The translations under genes were made by a program, and so were the position numbers. Shown here in pieces: positions 50,104 through 59,420 of a stretch of 64,000 nucleotides of DNA (positions within the stretch are counted from its first letter, which is position 1; each line of letters opens with the position of its first letter). The notes beneath the pieces were generated by a model. It was not told the DNA's origin. It saw only the letters and a list, made by a program, of their open reading frames with translations, and did no database searches. Location: contig NZ_CP056122.1 of NCBI RefSeq assembly GCF_018219455.1, forward strand, positions 4,682,001 to 4,746,000, given 5' to 3'. The stretch comes from Moritella sp. 5. Lineage in GTDB: Bacteria; Pseudomonadota; Gammaproteobacteria; Enterobacterales; Moritellaceae.

Positions 50104-50682
50104 CTATTTTCGTCTACTAGATAGCAGGAGTATCACTAAAAAAGCATATATAATGGGTTCTATCCAGCCAGACTTCACCGACAGATAATAATGAACGGGG
50201 GTTAATACTGCAGCTAGGTATATGAAATTATGTAATTTTTGCCAATTCCTCTGCATTTTACGACGTACACACATTGGCGAGGTTAATGCTAATAATAGTA
50301 AAATTATAAAGGCGATCATGCCTAGCCAGATATACGGGCGTTTTACCAATTCTTGGAAGAATAAACCGAGATCCCAGCCTAAATCGAGCCAAGCAAAAGC
50401 AACTAAATGTAGCATTGCATAAAAGAAACAGTATAAACCGACCAGACGACGGGTTGAGATCAACAACCCTTCTTTGTAACGCTTTGCCAAAGGTGAAATA
50501 GCTAAGGTGGCGAGTAATAAATTTAATGCGCCTTTACCCAAAAAATGGATCACAGCTTGCACTGGATCACCACCCAATGCATCAGCATTAATTGCTAACC
50601 CGAGATATACTAATGGCATAATGGCCAGTACATGAATATAAGCCTTTAGATACGGCATACGTTTATAGGTTAGCACTGGCAT
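50104..50682 (-). CDS. msrQ: Heme-binding membrane subunit MsrQ
   Basis: This is a 192-residue protein with six TM segments of the ferric-reductase-like family (former YedZ). Conserved His ligands for heme b occur in YAMLHLVAFAW and NFIYLAAVLTPVHYYL. It passes electrons from quinols or flavin reductase to MsrP. It starts 2 bases after msrP, so the two are translated together. The length is near that of E. coli MsrQ (211), with a shorter C-terminus. Confidence 0.93.
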   Translation of the reverse strand: MPVLTYKRMPYLKAYIHVLAIMPLVYLGLAINADALGGDPVQAVIHFLGKGALNLLLATLAISPLAKRYKEGLLISTRRLVGLYCFFYAMLHLVAFAWLDLGWDLGLFFQELVKRPYIWLGMIAFIILLLLALTSPMCVRRKMQRNWQKLHNFIYLAAVLTPVHYYLSVKSGWIEPIIYAFLVILLLSSRRK

Positions 50683-50684
50683 AA

Positions 50685-51707
50685 TTAGATATACCTCTTC
50701 AGATCCATACCTTGGTATAAGCTAGCGACCTCTTCATCATAACCATTAAAAGCTAATGTTTTTATACGCTTAGAAGAAAAAACACTGCCATTTCCAATAC
50801 GACGTTCAGATGCTTGGCTCCAACGCTGATGATCCACAGCTGGATTAACGTTGGCATAAAAGCCATATTCACGAGCAGCAAGACGATTCCACGTAGTTGG
50901 TGGTTCTTTTTCTAATAAATGGATTTTAACGATTGATTTAATACCTTTAAAACCATATTTCCACGGCACAACCAAGCGGATTGGCGCACCATTTTGTGGC
51001 GCAAGAGTTTTACCAAACGTACCGACAGAAAGTATGGTTAATGGGTGCATCGCTTCATCCATACGTAAACCTTCGACATAGGGCCAATCCAGATTACCAC
51101 CCAGATAAGAAGATGCTTGCCCCGGCATCTGTTGTGGATCATATAGGGTTTCAAACGCGACATATTTAGCTTTTGATGTTGGATTAGCTTTTTTAATAAT
51201 TTCAGCTAGCGAAAAACCGATCCACGGAATCACCATTGACCACGCTTCTACACAACGCATGCGATAAATACGCTCTTCCAAATCCGCCACTTTAAATAAA
51301 TCGTCATACCCTAAAGTGATTTCTTTTTCCACCGCACCAGTGATCGTCAGTGTCCATGGTTCGACCTTAAAGTTCTGGGCATTTTTTTGGGGATCTGTTT
51401 TCGCCGTGCCAAACTCATAAAAATTATTATGTGATAGTACTTTTTTCTCAGGCGTCCAGATCTCACCATCGGCGTAATCTTTACTGCCAATTAATGTCAA
51501 TGGCGATTGCACAAACGCCTGACTGTGGGCTTTTTTCTTACCACTATCAAAAATATCAAAGATGCTGGCTTGTGCTGGACTCGCAGCGGCTAAACCAACA
51601 CCAGCAAGGCCTAATTGTTTGAGGAATTGTCGACGTTGCTGATAAACAGGTTCCGCTACAACATCATTTTCACTTGCTTGAGATTTTTTTTTACATTTAA
51701 TAATCAT
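50685..51707 (-). CDS. msrP: Protein-methionine-sulfoxide reductase catalytic subunit MsrP
   Basis: This is a 340-residue periplasmic molybdoenzyme (mono-MPT, sulfite-oxidase fold) that repairs oxidised Met in periplasmic proteins. The Tat signal [18 protein letters not shown] has Arg25-Arg26. The Mo-ligand Cys is Cys152 in [17 protein letters not shown]. The block [16 protein letters not shown] is canonical. The start is ATG at 51705-51707, with CAGG seven bases upstream; the frame is open to 51746. It is followed by msrQ. It lies next to the torECA operon, so two molybdenum enzymes exported by Tat are side by side. Confidence 0.95.
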   Translation of the reverse strand: MIIKCKKKSQASENDVVAEPVYQQRRQFLKQLGLAGVGLAAASPAQASIFDIFDSGKKKAHSQAFVQSPLTLIGSKDYADGEIWTPEKKVLSHNNFYEFGTAKTDPQKNAQNFKVEPWTLTITGAVEKEITLGYDDLFKVADLEERIYRMRCVEAWSMVIPWIGFSLAEIIKKANPTSKAKYVAFETLYDPQQMPGQASSYLGGNLDWPYVEGLRMDEAMHPLTILSVGTFGKTLAPQNGAPIRLVVPWKYGFKGIKSIVKIHLLEKEPPTTWNRLAAREYGFYANVNPAVDHQRWSQASERRIGNGSVFSSKRIKTLAFNGYDEEVASLYQGMDLKRYI

Positions 51708-51854
51708 TCCGTTACCTGCTTGGTTAACTTCCCATATACTAATCATGAGCTATTTAAGCAAATTGTTCATCACAGAGTTATCACAATAGCGGCACAATTT
51801 GATCTAAATGCAGCACAACCTTATATAAATACGGGAGTAACTCTCAGTTTTCGA

Positions 51855-53804
51855 TTATGATTTTTTATAAGTCCTTTTTTTGGCTGGTTTTTTCTTAAAT
51901 CGTCCACCTGCGGGCTTGCCGCTTGAAAGACCACGTAAACCATCCGGTAGCGTTGCTTTAGCCTGCTCAATCATACCTGCTAACTGCTGCAATAAGCCGC
52001 CCATAAAATGCTGGTAGCTGGCTTCTTTTTTACTGATACCATCAAGTACAGATTCCCATTGAGCAGTCATATCCGGTAAGGTCGCCGATTCAGGTAAGGC
52101 ATTAATCAAGCCTTTACCCGCGTCCGTGGATAAAATCAGTTTGTTATTACGTACCAAGAAGTTACGTCTAAATAACAATTCAATAATCCCCGCACGCGTG
52201 GCTTCGGTGCCGAGCCCATCTGTGTCTTTTAAGATCTTACGGATCTCACTGTCTTTGACATAACGAGAGATCCCTGTCATCGCCGCAAGTAAAGTGGCAT
52301 CACTAAAATGTTTCGGTGGTTGAGTTTGTTTTTCAATACATTCAGCGTGTTGGCATAACACCTCTTCACCTTTTTTAATGGTCGGTAATTGCGCGGCCAA
52401 TTCTTTCTCAGCTTCAGTTTGTTTGGCATTACTCCCTGCTGATTTCGGAAATAATATTTTCCAGCCTTGTTTTAAGGTCATTTTGGCTTTAGCGATGAAC
52501 AAACCACCCGCAATAGTTATCTCTGCAACCGTGTCCGCATATTCATAAGGTGGATAAAACTGACATAAATATTGCCTTGCGACTAATTCATAAATGTTTT
52601 TTTCACTGCTATTAAGACGCTCGACACTGCTGCTTTTTTCGGTCGGGATAATGGCATGGTGGGCCTCAACTTTACTGTCGTTCCAAGCTTTGCTCCGTAA
52701 ACTTTGATCGGCATTTAAGGCTGCTTGCTGCAATGACCCACTGGTTTTGGATATTGCGTTAATCACACTACCACGGTGCCCGTAATGTTCCTTGGGTAAA
52801 TAACGACTGTCTGAACGCGGGTAAGTAATGAGCTTATGTCGTTCGTACAAAGCTTGGCAAGTATCTAATACTTGTTGCGCACTCATACCAAAACGTTTAG
52901 CACCATCAATTTGCAGTGAAGATAAATTATATGGCAGTGGCGCTGCTTGCTGTTTATTTTTCTTTTCCAACTTAGTGACTTCGCCCATTTGACCTTGGAC
53001 GCGACTGACCACATTTTCAGCCAATTTTTTGACCAGTACCCGACCGTCTTCATCCATATATGGACGACATGCTTCACTCGGTTTCCACTTGGCGGTGAAC
53101 ATCTCTTGCTGCTGGGTTTGTAAATGCACCAGCACTTCATAAAAAGGTTTACTGACAAAGTTAGCGATCTCGATATCACGCCTCACCACTAAACCCAAAA
53201 TCGGGGTTTGTACGCGCCCGACAGACAACACACCTTGGTAACCGACTTTTTGGCCCTGTAAAGTATAAGCACGGGTCATATTCATGCCATATAACCAATC
53301 GGCACGCGAACGCGCTAATGCCGACACAGACAAGGGAATATAATCACTGTTGGCTTGCAAATTATTCAGCGCTTTTTTCACCGCTGCAGGGTTGAGGTCG
53401 CTGATCAATAAGCGTTGGGCGGTATTTTTCTTTTTCGCTGGAGTTTTTAGAAATTCAATCACCTCATCCACCAGCAATTGCCCTTCTCTGTCAGGATCGC
53501 CTGCATGCACAAGACTGGTCGCTTTTTTTACCAAACCTCTTAATACGGTCAGTTGTTTACTGGTATTGGGCTTTTTCTTCAGTTGCCACGTTTCAGGTAC
53601 GATAGGTAAGTGCTCTAACCGCCACTTTTTAAACGCTTCATCATATGCATCCGGCTCTGCTTGTTCGAGCAAATGACCAATACACCAAGACACGACATCA
53701 CCGTTACCGACTTCAATATAACCTTGTTGTTTCTTATGCGGTTTAGGTAACACATCGGCAATAGCACGACCAAGGCTGGGTTTTTCGGCAATATAAAGTT
53801 TCAT
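51855..53804 (-). CDS. topB: DNA topoisomerase III
   Basis: This is a 649-residue type IA topoisomerase (E. coli TopB 653). The Toprim part begins MKLYIAEKPSLGRAIADVLP and has HAGDPDREGQLLVDEV. The active-site Tyr is in ITYPRSDSRYLP. It decatenates replication and recombination intermediates with RecQ. No zinc fingers are present, as in E. coli, and the tail is strongly basic (GGRFKKKPAKKRTYKKS). It lies downstream of a gene for an acidic protein and convergent with nothing. Confidence 0.97.
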   Translation of the reverse strand: MKLYIAEKPSLGRAIADVLPKPHKKQQGYIEVGNGDVVSWCIGHLLEQAEPDAYDEAFKKWRLEHLPIVPETWQLKKKPNTSKQLTVLRGLVKKATSLVHAGDPDREGQLLVDEVIEFLKTPAKKKNTAQRLLISDLNPAAVKKALNNLQANSDYIPLSVSALARSRADWLYGMNMTRAYTLQGQKVGYQGVLSVGRVQTPILGLVVRRDIEIANFVSKPFYEVLVHLQTQQQEMFTAKWKPSEACRPYMDEDGRVLVKKLAENVVSRVQGQMGEVTKLEKKNKQQAAPLPYNLSSLQIDGAKRFGMSAQQVLDTCQALYERHKLITYPRSDSRYLPKEHYGHRGSVINAISKTSGSLQQAALNADQSLRSKAWNDSKVEAHHAIIPTEKSSSVERLNSSEKNIYELVARQYLCQFYPPYEYADTVAEITIAGGLFIAKAKMTLKQGWKILFPKSAGSNAKQTEAEKELAAQLPTIKKGEEVLCQHAECIEKQTQPPKHFSDATLLAAMTGISRYVKDSEIRKILKDTDGLGTEATRAGIIELLFRRNFLVRNNKLILSTDAGKGLINALPESATLPDMTAQWESVLDGISKKEASYQHFMGGLLQQLAGMIEQAKATLPDGLRGLSSGKPAGGRFKKKPAKKRTYKKS

Positions 53805-53901
53805 GATGTTAACAATTACGGACTGTATGAATAAACAGTTAATGTAGCTAATTTCGACGTGTAAGTCTATGACTTAAAAATTGGGAGGATAAATGAGAGT
53901 A

Positions 53902-53936
53902 GATTAACGTATTAAACGAAAACTGATACGTTAATC
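53902..53936. repeat. Perfect 11-bp inverted repeat between topB and the acidic protein gene
   Basis: GATTAACGTAT (53902-53912) and ATACGTTAATC (53926-53936) pair across a 13-base loop. There is no U-run on the minus strand. It sits 27 bases after the stop codon of the acidic protein gene. Confidence 0.5.
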
Positions 53937-53962
53937 TGTTATCGATAAGCAGCGTGATTAAA

Positions 53963-54433
53963 TTATACGATTGCGCGGCCTAAATATTCGACTAAGGCTT
54001 CTGAAAGGTTTAACCATTCATCTTCAGGCACAAATGCGCTTGGATCATCTTCATCATACTCACCAAATTCTTCCCAATACACTTCACGCACAGCACACGC
54101 AAATTCATTGTTTAATTCAGCCATTTCTGCAATGCTGCCAAACCAAACAATATGGCGTAAATCGACGGTTAGTTCGTTGACGTGCTCGATCCACTCTGCA
54201 TCAGATTGCGTTTGTTCTTGTAGTACTTCAAAGCGCTCTTTCGCGGCATAAACTAACTCTTCGTCCATTTCGCCAGTATCAGCCAGAATAGCGAGATACT
54301 CATCATAAATAAACTCAATGGCTTCTTCACGGCCATTACACCAGTGTAGCTTAGTGCCTCTACTACCTAATACTGATGCATTATAAGAATCATCAATATG
54401 CACGATAGCCCAGCTATCTATAAATCTACTCAT
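53963..54433 (-). CDS. Acidic cytoplasmic protein of unknown function
   Basis: This is a 156-residue protein with no signal or TM segment. It has 37 Asp/Glu against nine Lys/Arg, most dense near the C-terminus (EEFGEYDEDDPSAFVPEDE). It begins MSRFIDSWAIVHIDDSYNAS. Predicted structure is mostly helical after residue 35. I do not recognise the family. It could mimic nucleic acid, but nothing in the sequence proves that. It is upstream of topB on the same strand, with 158 bases between, and divergent from a YeeZ-like gene. Confidence 0.8.
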   Translation of the reverse strand: MSRFIDSWAIVHIDDSYNASVLGSRGTKLHWCNGREEAIEFIYDEYLAILADTGEMDEELVYAAKERFEVLQEQTQSDAEWIEHVNELTVDLRHIVWFGSIAEMAELNNEFACAVREVYWEEFGEYDEDDPSAFVPEDEWLNLSEALVEYLGRAIV

Positions 54434-54530
54434 GGTTTTCTCTTTAGTTTATGTTACGACAGATTATCAATCGCTATTATAACCAAAAATCGCTACGCTT
54501 GTATCTAACTTGATAATACAGGCAACGGAT

Positions 54531-55361
54531 ATGAGCACAAATACACAACCGAAAATTGCAATCATAGGTGCGGGCTGGTTAGGTAAGCCACTCGCACGAC
54601 AGTTATTATCGCAAGACTATCCGCTTACAGTCAGTTGTAGCCATACCGAAAAAGCAGCAAGTTTAGTTTCTCAAGGTATCCCTGCAGTAAGCGCCACCCT
54701 TAGCAATGAACCACAAGGTGATTGGAAAAGCTTATTAAGCAATAAAAATATTGCCATTTGTCTGTTACCAGCCAGTAGAGGTAATCATGCAAGCTCACCA
54801 TTAGTGGTACAAATTAAACAATTGTTAGCACTACTCAAAGAATACCAAGTGGGTAAATTGATCTTTATTAGTTCCACCAGCATATATCAAAAAACAGACC
54901 AAGCATTGACTGAAAAATCACTCTTAAATCCAAACAGTACTGTGTATGCGGCAGAACAATTAATTCAGCAACAACAAAATATTGATTACACCATTATCCG
55001 CTTTGCTGGGCTTATTAGCGAAGATAGGAATCCAACAAAAAGTTTATCGAAAAAGAGTGCCGACGGTCATATCTTTGATGCGGGAGAATCGCCTGTAAAC
55101 CTAATTCATCAACATGATGCGGTTGGGGTCATTCATCAAGTGATCAAACAAGAATGTTGGGGAGAAGTATTCAATGCCTGTTGCGATCACCATCCCAGCA
55201 GACAAACATTCTATCAACAAGCAGCCAAACAACTGGGTATTACGATTCCAAGCTTTACAACTAAGAACAGCAAACCACATTGCATCATTGCCAACGAAAA
55301 GTTAAAGCAACGATTAAACTACCAATTTACACATCAGTCAGCTACAGATTTAGTAATTTAG
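54531..55361 (+). CDS. NAD(P)-dependent SDR/epimerase-like protein (YeeZ-like)
   Basis: This is a 276-residue extended SDR-like protein. The nucleotide-binding motif is IAIIGAGWLGKPLARQLL at the N-terminus. KLIFISSTSIYQK is the active-site Ser block, and TIIRFAGLISEDRNP follows. The overall pattern and length match E. coli YeeZ (274). The activity is unknown. The start is ATG 54531; a TTG at 54510 is in frame but improbable. Its last 20 bases overlap the convergent end of the YgbA-like gene. Confidence 0.87.
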   Translation: MSTNTQPKIAIIGAGWLGKPLARQLLSQDYPLTVSCSHTEKAASLVSQGIPAVSATLSNEPQGDWKSLLSNKNIAICLLPASRGNHASSPLVVQIKQLLALLKEYQVGKLIFISSTSIYQKTDQALTEKSLLNPNSTVYAAEQLIQQQQNIDYTIIRFAGLISEDRNPTKSLSKKSADGHIFDAGESPVNLIHQHDAVGVIHQVIKQECWGEVFNACCDHHPSRQTFYQQAAKQLGITIPSFTTKNSKPHCIIANEKLKQRLNYQFTHQSATDLVI

Positions 55362-55707
55362 GTTTTGGCATTTGACTTGGTTTGAGACTATCAAAACAAT
55401 ATAGTGACATGAGAACAGGGTGACGAAACCAAATACGCAGGCGGCCCCAACGAGAAATAGTCTTAACTTGTTTGGAGACAACAGGGGTATAACACACAGC
55501 TGTGCAGGTTACACAGGTGGGCTTTTCTATACCACTCTCACAAAATGCTAGTTTACGCGCGGTCATTTGTTGTAAACGTTCGCATTCACGACATACTTTA
55601 CCTTGGTAAACATGATGCTGTTTACAATACATAGTGATCATTGCATTTTGCAGGCGCATTTCACGGTTTAAACGTGGCTGCGCTAAAGTTTCAGTAACTG
55701 TTTTCAT
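55342..55707 (-). CDS. ygbA: YgbA-like protein (nitrous oxide-stimulated promoter family)
   Basis: This is a 121-residue protein with the family's Cys-rich layout: MITMYCKQHH, CRECERLQ, then KPTCVTCTAVCY, and a C-terminal RWGRLRIWFRHPVLMSLYCFD. E. coli YgbA has the same pattern and is induced by nitric oxide through NsrR. The Cys suggest an iron-sulfur cluster or zinc site. I found no clear NsrR operator upstream. It overlaps the end of the convergent YeeZ-like gene by 20 bases. Confidence 0.85.
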   Translation of the reverse strand: MKTVTETLAQPRLNREMRLQNAMITMYCKQHHVYQGKVCRECERLQQMTARKLAFCESGIEKPTCVTCTAVCYTPVVSKQVKTISRWGRLRIWFRHPVLMSLYCFDSLKPSQMPKPKLLNL

Positions 55708-55919
55708 CGTATATCTATTTTATCTGTTCGCCAACTTAACGGTTCAATAAATCCGTTAATCTCTTGGTTCAACAATAAAATGAGTCTTGTATAAATTCAG
55801 AAGAGCGCAATTAGAACAGCAAAATAATCGAACTGCAAGACAAAAAACAGGCGTTTAGTTTACATCCGTTTCTTGCCTTGCTCCATATCACGCCACAATA
55901 AGGCAGCAATGAGTCTGAA

Positions 55920-57959
55920 TTACTGTCCAGCCTGCACCAATCCGATAGTGACGACATCTTTCGTTAATAACTCAGGCAATAACCTTCCTTGTGGTAATGC
56001 CGGACCAAACACCTGATTAAATGGGATTGCATAACGGCCATGGCGTTTTAAATACGCTTCAATTTGACTGTCTGGCTTAGTCCAGTCTCCCTTCATCGCT
56101 ACAACGTTATCCGCATTTAAACGGGTGATAATATCACTACGTTGCAGCACTGCACGTTCATTCACCACACAGGTAATACACCAATCGGCGGTAATATCGA
56201 TAAACACGGTTTTTCCTTCCGCTACATATTCCGCAATCTTTTCAGGCTCAAATGCCTGCCAGTGTATTTCTGATTCAGACTGGGTATCGCTGCGCTGTAA
56301 TAACGTCACTGACTCAGGCGACCAAATAATGGTATTCGCCAACAGCAGATATATTGCAAATGTCGTGACCAGTGATTTAGGGCCCGGTTTCACGATTAAG
56401 AGAATCACCATGGCACAAATAATAACGCTAAAAGTAACCCACAACATCATGCTTAAATGTGCTTGCAACAGCCAAATTAGCCACACTAATGTCGCGCAAA
56501 GTAAGGCTGCTAGAAACTGACGGAAGCGCACCATCCACAGACCCGGCTTTGGCATTACTTTCACGCTATTTGGCCACATAGCGATAAGTAAATATGGCAG
56601 TGATAAACCCAAGGCTAAACCACTAAATATCACCATAATCTGCCAGCCTGAGCCAGCTAAGGCAAAGGCAACCGCGGTACCTAAAAAAGGCGCAGAGCAA
56701 GGCGTTGCTAATAACACCGCAAAGATACCTTGATAAAAATGCCCCTTATTAGAGCCAGACAGCCTATCCATTAAACTTTGTGGTAACTGCACATCAAATT
56801 TATCCAATAAATTTAATGCAAATAACAACAATACCGGAATCATGATCAATAAGAACGCAGCCGATTGGAATTGCACTCCCCAACCAAAACCAATACCGAA
56901 ATACTTTAAGCCTATGAAAAGTAATGCCAGCAACCAAAACGCCACAAAAATACCAGCGGCGCTTAATAAAAAGTTAACCCGTCGTTGCGCACTCGATTCA
57001 CTAACCGATTCAACCACACCTAATAATTTAATCGACAAAACCGGTAATACACACGGCATTAAATTAAGAATCAAACCACCAACAACCGCCAGCAGCAACA
57101 TGTATATCCAACTTGGTAAGGTTTGTTCTATCACGGTGGGTTTAATGGTATCGGTAAATGTAATGCCCCCGTGTGCATTGGTTAACGTCACTTTTAACGC
57201 TTGTTGAGGATCTAATCGAGCAGGTGTGCCCGCCATGTCTTCAACCCGTATAATTAAACGTGTGACCCCATCTTGCTGGCTTATTTTAGGCTGACTAAAC
57301 AGAGTAAAATCTACACCTTCAACAAAACTATCAAGCACTGGCGTTGTTAACCCTGCCACTTCAATTAATAATTGTGATGATGCACTGTCCCAACCGAACT
57401 GTTGGATAGAAGCCGACGTGGCACTAATATCTACCGGAACATTAGCGACGTAAGGCTGTAGCTGTGCACTTGAGGCTTTATCAATGCTGCTTGCTGTTGC
57501 GGGGAGATTTAATACCAGATTCACTTGTGCACGTATGCACACTTCACGACACACTAACATGGTCGTTTTAGCTTGTAACGCTAAAGCTTTACTGGGATCA
57601 ATAACGGTAACTTGCAGAGGATAAATTACTTCGTGTTTGTAACCATAAGTCTCAACATCATACACCATCATGCGCTGCGGTACCGGCCATGACCATTCAA
57701 CATCCGCTAAGTTTTCAGATCCTTGCCAGTCAATACTCGGTGGTGCTCCAGCTAACCCAGGTGAGCTCCAATAGGTTTTCCACTCATCATCTAAGGTTAT
57801 TTTTAACCCCATAGACAATACCGTTGCGCCATTAACGCCATTCGCCGTTGATAGTAACTGCGCAGTCGCCACCTTCGCCGCAGGGTCAAATGCACTAGCA
57901 CTTTGTTCCGCATAAGCAAAAGAAGAAAGTAAAAGGCAGATTAAAATATAAAATCGCAT
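55920..57959 (-). CDS. DsbD/ScsB-like thiol:disulfide interchange protein
   Basis: This is a 679-residue inner-membrane protein with signal peptide MRFYILICLLLSSFAYA. The periplasmic N-terminal domain (about 20-280) holds MLVCREVCIRAQV, the ScsB-type Cys pair. The eight-TM core contains the redox Cys in NLMPCVLPVLSIKLLG and ATPCSAPFLGTAVAF. The C-terminal periplasmic thioredoxin domain has DWCITCVVNERAV. Electrons move from cytoplasmic thioredoxin to periplasmic partners, perhaps copper-stress proteins as in the ScsB branch. The partner ScsC/ScsD genes are not adjacent. The NLMPCVLP and CREVC motifs favour ScsB over classical DsbD. Confidence 0.9.
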   Translation of the reverse strand: MRFYILICLLLSSFAYAEQSASAFDPAAKVATAQLLSTANGVNGATVLSMGLKITLDDEWKTYWSSPGLAGAPPSIDWQGSENLADVEWSWPVPQRMMVYDVETYGYKHEVIYPLQVTVIDPSKALALQAKTTMLVCREVCIRAQVNLVLNLPATASSIDKASSAQLQPYVANVPVDISATSASIQQFGWDSASSQLLIEVAGLTTPVLDSFVEGVDFTLFSQPKISQQDGVTRLIIRVEDMAGTPARLDPQQALKVTLTNAHGGITFTDTIKPTVIEQTLPSWIYMLLLAVVGGLILNLMPCVLPVLSIKLLGVVESVSESSAQRRVNFLLSAAGIFVAFWLLALLFIGLKYFGIGFGWGVQFQSAAFLLIMIPVLLLFALNLLDKFDVQLPQSLMDRLSGSNKGHFYQGIFAVLLATPCSAPFLGTAVAFALAGSGWQIMVIFSGLALGLSLPYLLIAMWPNSVKVMPKPGLWMVRFRQFLAALLCATLVWLIWLLQAHLSMMLWVTFSVIICAMVILLIVKPGPKSLVTTFAIYLLLANTIIWSPESVTLLQRSDTQSESEIHWQAFEPEKIAEYVAEGKTVFIDITADWCITCVVNERAVLQRSDIITRLNADNVVAMKGDWTKPDSQIEAYLKRHGRYAIPFNQVFGPALPQGRLLPELLTKDVVTIGLVQAGQ

Positions 57960-58030
57960 TCAATAAGTTCCAAATTTTTACATTACACCTATTTTAAGTC
58001 AGCTACCTTAAGATAGGAAATTAAAAACGT

Positions 58031-58162
58031 ATGTATTACCTAACCCCGCCAGAATTAGATATACTTCTCGCCGAAGACGTCACTAACACGCGTATTAAGG
58101 TGGATATTAAATTTATTCCCCTTAATCGATTTAATCACATCACTTTTACAATGGGCAATTAA
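58031..58162 (+). CDS. Small 43-residue reading frame, possible ModD remnant
   Basis: ATG 58031 opens 43 codons ending at TAA 58160-58162, one base before the start of the SirB2 gene. It reads MYYLTPPELDILLAEDVTNT, then a stretch ending NHITFTMGN. The pattern TPPELDxLLxEDV and a later ITF resembles the N-terminus of ModD/NadC-type pyrophosphorylases, so it might be a leftover of such a gene. The ribosome-binding site is weak. Low confidence that it is expressed. Confidence 0.35.
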   Translation: MYYLTPPELDILLAEDVTNTRIKVDIKFIPLNRFNHITFTMGN

Positions 58163-58163
58163 A

Positions 58164-58553
58164 ATGGATTACGCATTTGTTAAACACATGCATATGGGCA
58201 TGGCTTACCTTAGTATCACTTTCTTTATTTTTCGTTCAATTTTGTCGGTCACTGAATCTTCATTATTACAAAATAAGGTAATCAAAATATTACCGCACAT
58301 CATTGATACGCTGCTTATCTTGTTAGCGGGTCATCTAATGATGACAATCCAACAATATCCGTTTGCTGATGCTTGGTTAACGGCAAAGTTAATCGGCCTT
58401 ATCGCTTATATTATCGTGGGTACAATTGCAATTAAACGTGGTAAGACAGCTATCATACGCTTATGGGCAAGTGTGGCTGCGGTAGCAATTTTTGCTTATA
58501 TTCTGGGTGTCGCCAAAAACCATGATGTGATGTCGTGGTTAGCACTCGTTTAA
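58164..58553 (+). CDS. SirB2 family membrane protein
   Basis: This is a 129-residue protein with four TM segments of the SirB2/invasion gene expression up-regulator family. VKHMHMGMAYLSITFFIFRS carries conserved His and Arg residues, and IDTLLILLAGHLM is a second motif. In many gammaproteobacteria a SirB2 protein sits near prmC/kdsA, but here it precedes a methyltransferase gene, ten bases apart. The molecular role is unknown. Confidence 0.85.
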   Translation: MDYAFVKHMHMGMAYLSITFFIFRSILSVTESSLLQNKVIKILPHIIDTLLILLAGHLMMTIQQYPFADAWLTAKLIGLIAYIIVGTIAIKRGKTAIIRLWASVAAVAIFAYILGVAKNHDVMSWLALV

Positions 58554-58562
58554 GGGGTTTAT

Positions 58563-59072
58563 ATGACAGCATCGGCACTATTACAACAATACAGCACCTT
58601 ATTCCAACCGTCAGGTAAACCTGTATTGGATTTAGCCTGTGGCGCTGGTCGCAATGGTCTGTATCTGCACCAACAGAATATTCCTACTATTTTTGCCGAT
58701 CAAAACCAGACTGCATTAACCAGTATAGCGGCTGTACCGGGTGTGACTACCGAGCAATGCTGGCAAGCTGACTTTGAAAATGGTGAGCAGAAATTACCCG
58801 CTAATCACTATCAAGGCATAGTCGTATTTCGATATTTACACCGTCCACTCATTGACGCAATCAAGCAAGCAGTATGTTCTGGCGGTATTGTGATCTATGA
58901 AACTTTCACTGTCGAGAACAGACAATTTGGTCGACCTAATCGTGATGCATTTCTATTACAGTTGGGAGAATTAAAAGCGATGTTCAGTGACTGGGAATGT
59001 TTGCATTATTTTGAAGGGATTGAACGTAATCCTGACCGCGCCATTGCACAGATTGTCTGTAAAAAACCATAA
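58563..59072 (+). CDS. Class I SAM-dependent methyltransferase
   Basis: This is a 169-residue soluble protein with motif I VLDLACGAGRNGLYL (about 20-34) and acidic motif II (ADQN). The later HYQGIVVFRYLHRPLI and GGIVIYETFTVEN fit the TehB/YcgJ-type group. The substrate is unknown. It follows SirB2 with 9 bases between, an SD GGGG seven bases before ATG, and is likely co-transcribed. It ends at the shared terminator with rplY. Confidence 0.9.
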   Translation: MTASALLQQYSTLFQPSGKPVLDLACGAGRNGLYLHQQNIPTIFADQNQTALTSIAAVPGVTTEQCWQADFENGEQKLPANHYQGIVVFRYLHRPLIDAIKQAVCSGGIVIYETFTVENRQFGRPNRDAFLLQLGELKAMFSDWECLHYFEGIERNPDRAIAQIVCKKP

Positions 59073-59106
59073 AAAAAGCGCCATGTCGAATCATCAACAT
59101 GGCGCT
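59071..59106. terminator. Terminator between methyltransferase and rplY genes
   Basis: AGCGCCATGT (59077-59086) and ACATGGCGCT (59097-59106) form a 10-bp stem with a 10-base loop. On the minus strand a run of U follows (59071-59076), so it is a strong terminator for rplY. On the + strand only CTTATC follows, so it is weaker there. Confidence 0.88.
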
Positions 59107-59132
59107 CTTATCACAATTATAACAATCCGATA

Positions 59133-59420
59133 TTAAGCGCGGATGAAATCAATGTGTTGTAGTTTTGGCTTGAACGCGTGGCGTTGCATAGCTTTAACTG
59201 TAACAGCCATTTCAGTACCGTCAACTACAAGCGTAATTACTGAAGAGAAGAACTCTTCGTTACGTTGTGCGTTGTTAACTGTATCGTGGTCTAGTTCGAT
59301 AGAGATAGCTTCTTCGCCTTTACCGTAGATTACAGCAGGGAATTTGTTAGCGTGACGTAGGCGGCGGCTCGCACCTTTCCCAAGGTCAGAACGTACTTGT
59401 GCTTCAAAAGTGAAAGACAT
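59133..59420 (-). CDS. rplY: 50S ribosomal protein L25
   Basis: This is a 95-residue 5S rRNA-binding protein (E. coli L25 94). It begins [20 protein letters not shown] and ends LQHIDFIRA, both typical. It is the short form without the CTC extension. It is monocistronic with its own terminator. Confidence 0.97.
   Translation of the reverse strand: MSFTFEAQVRSDLGKGASRRLRHANKFPAVIYGKGEEAISIELDHDTVNNAQRNEEFFSSVITLVVDGTEMAVTVKAMQRHAFKPKLQHIDFIRA

Noticed and set aside
55708..55760. NsrR operator before ygbA
   Set aside because: The upstream sequence lacks the paired AAGATG-type half-sites.
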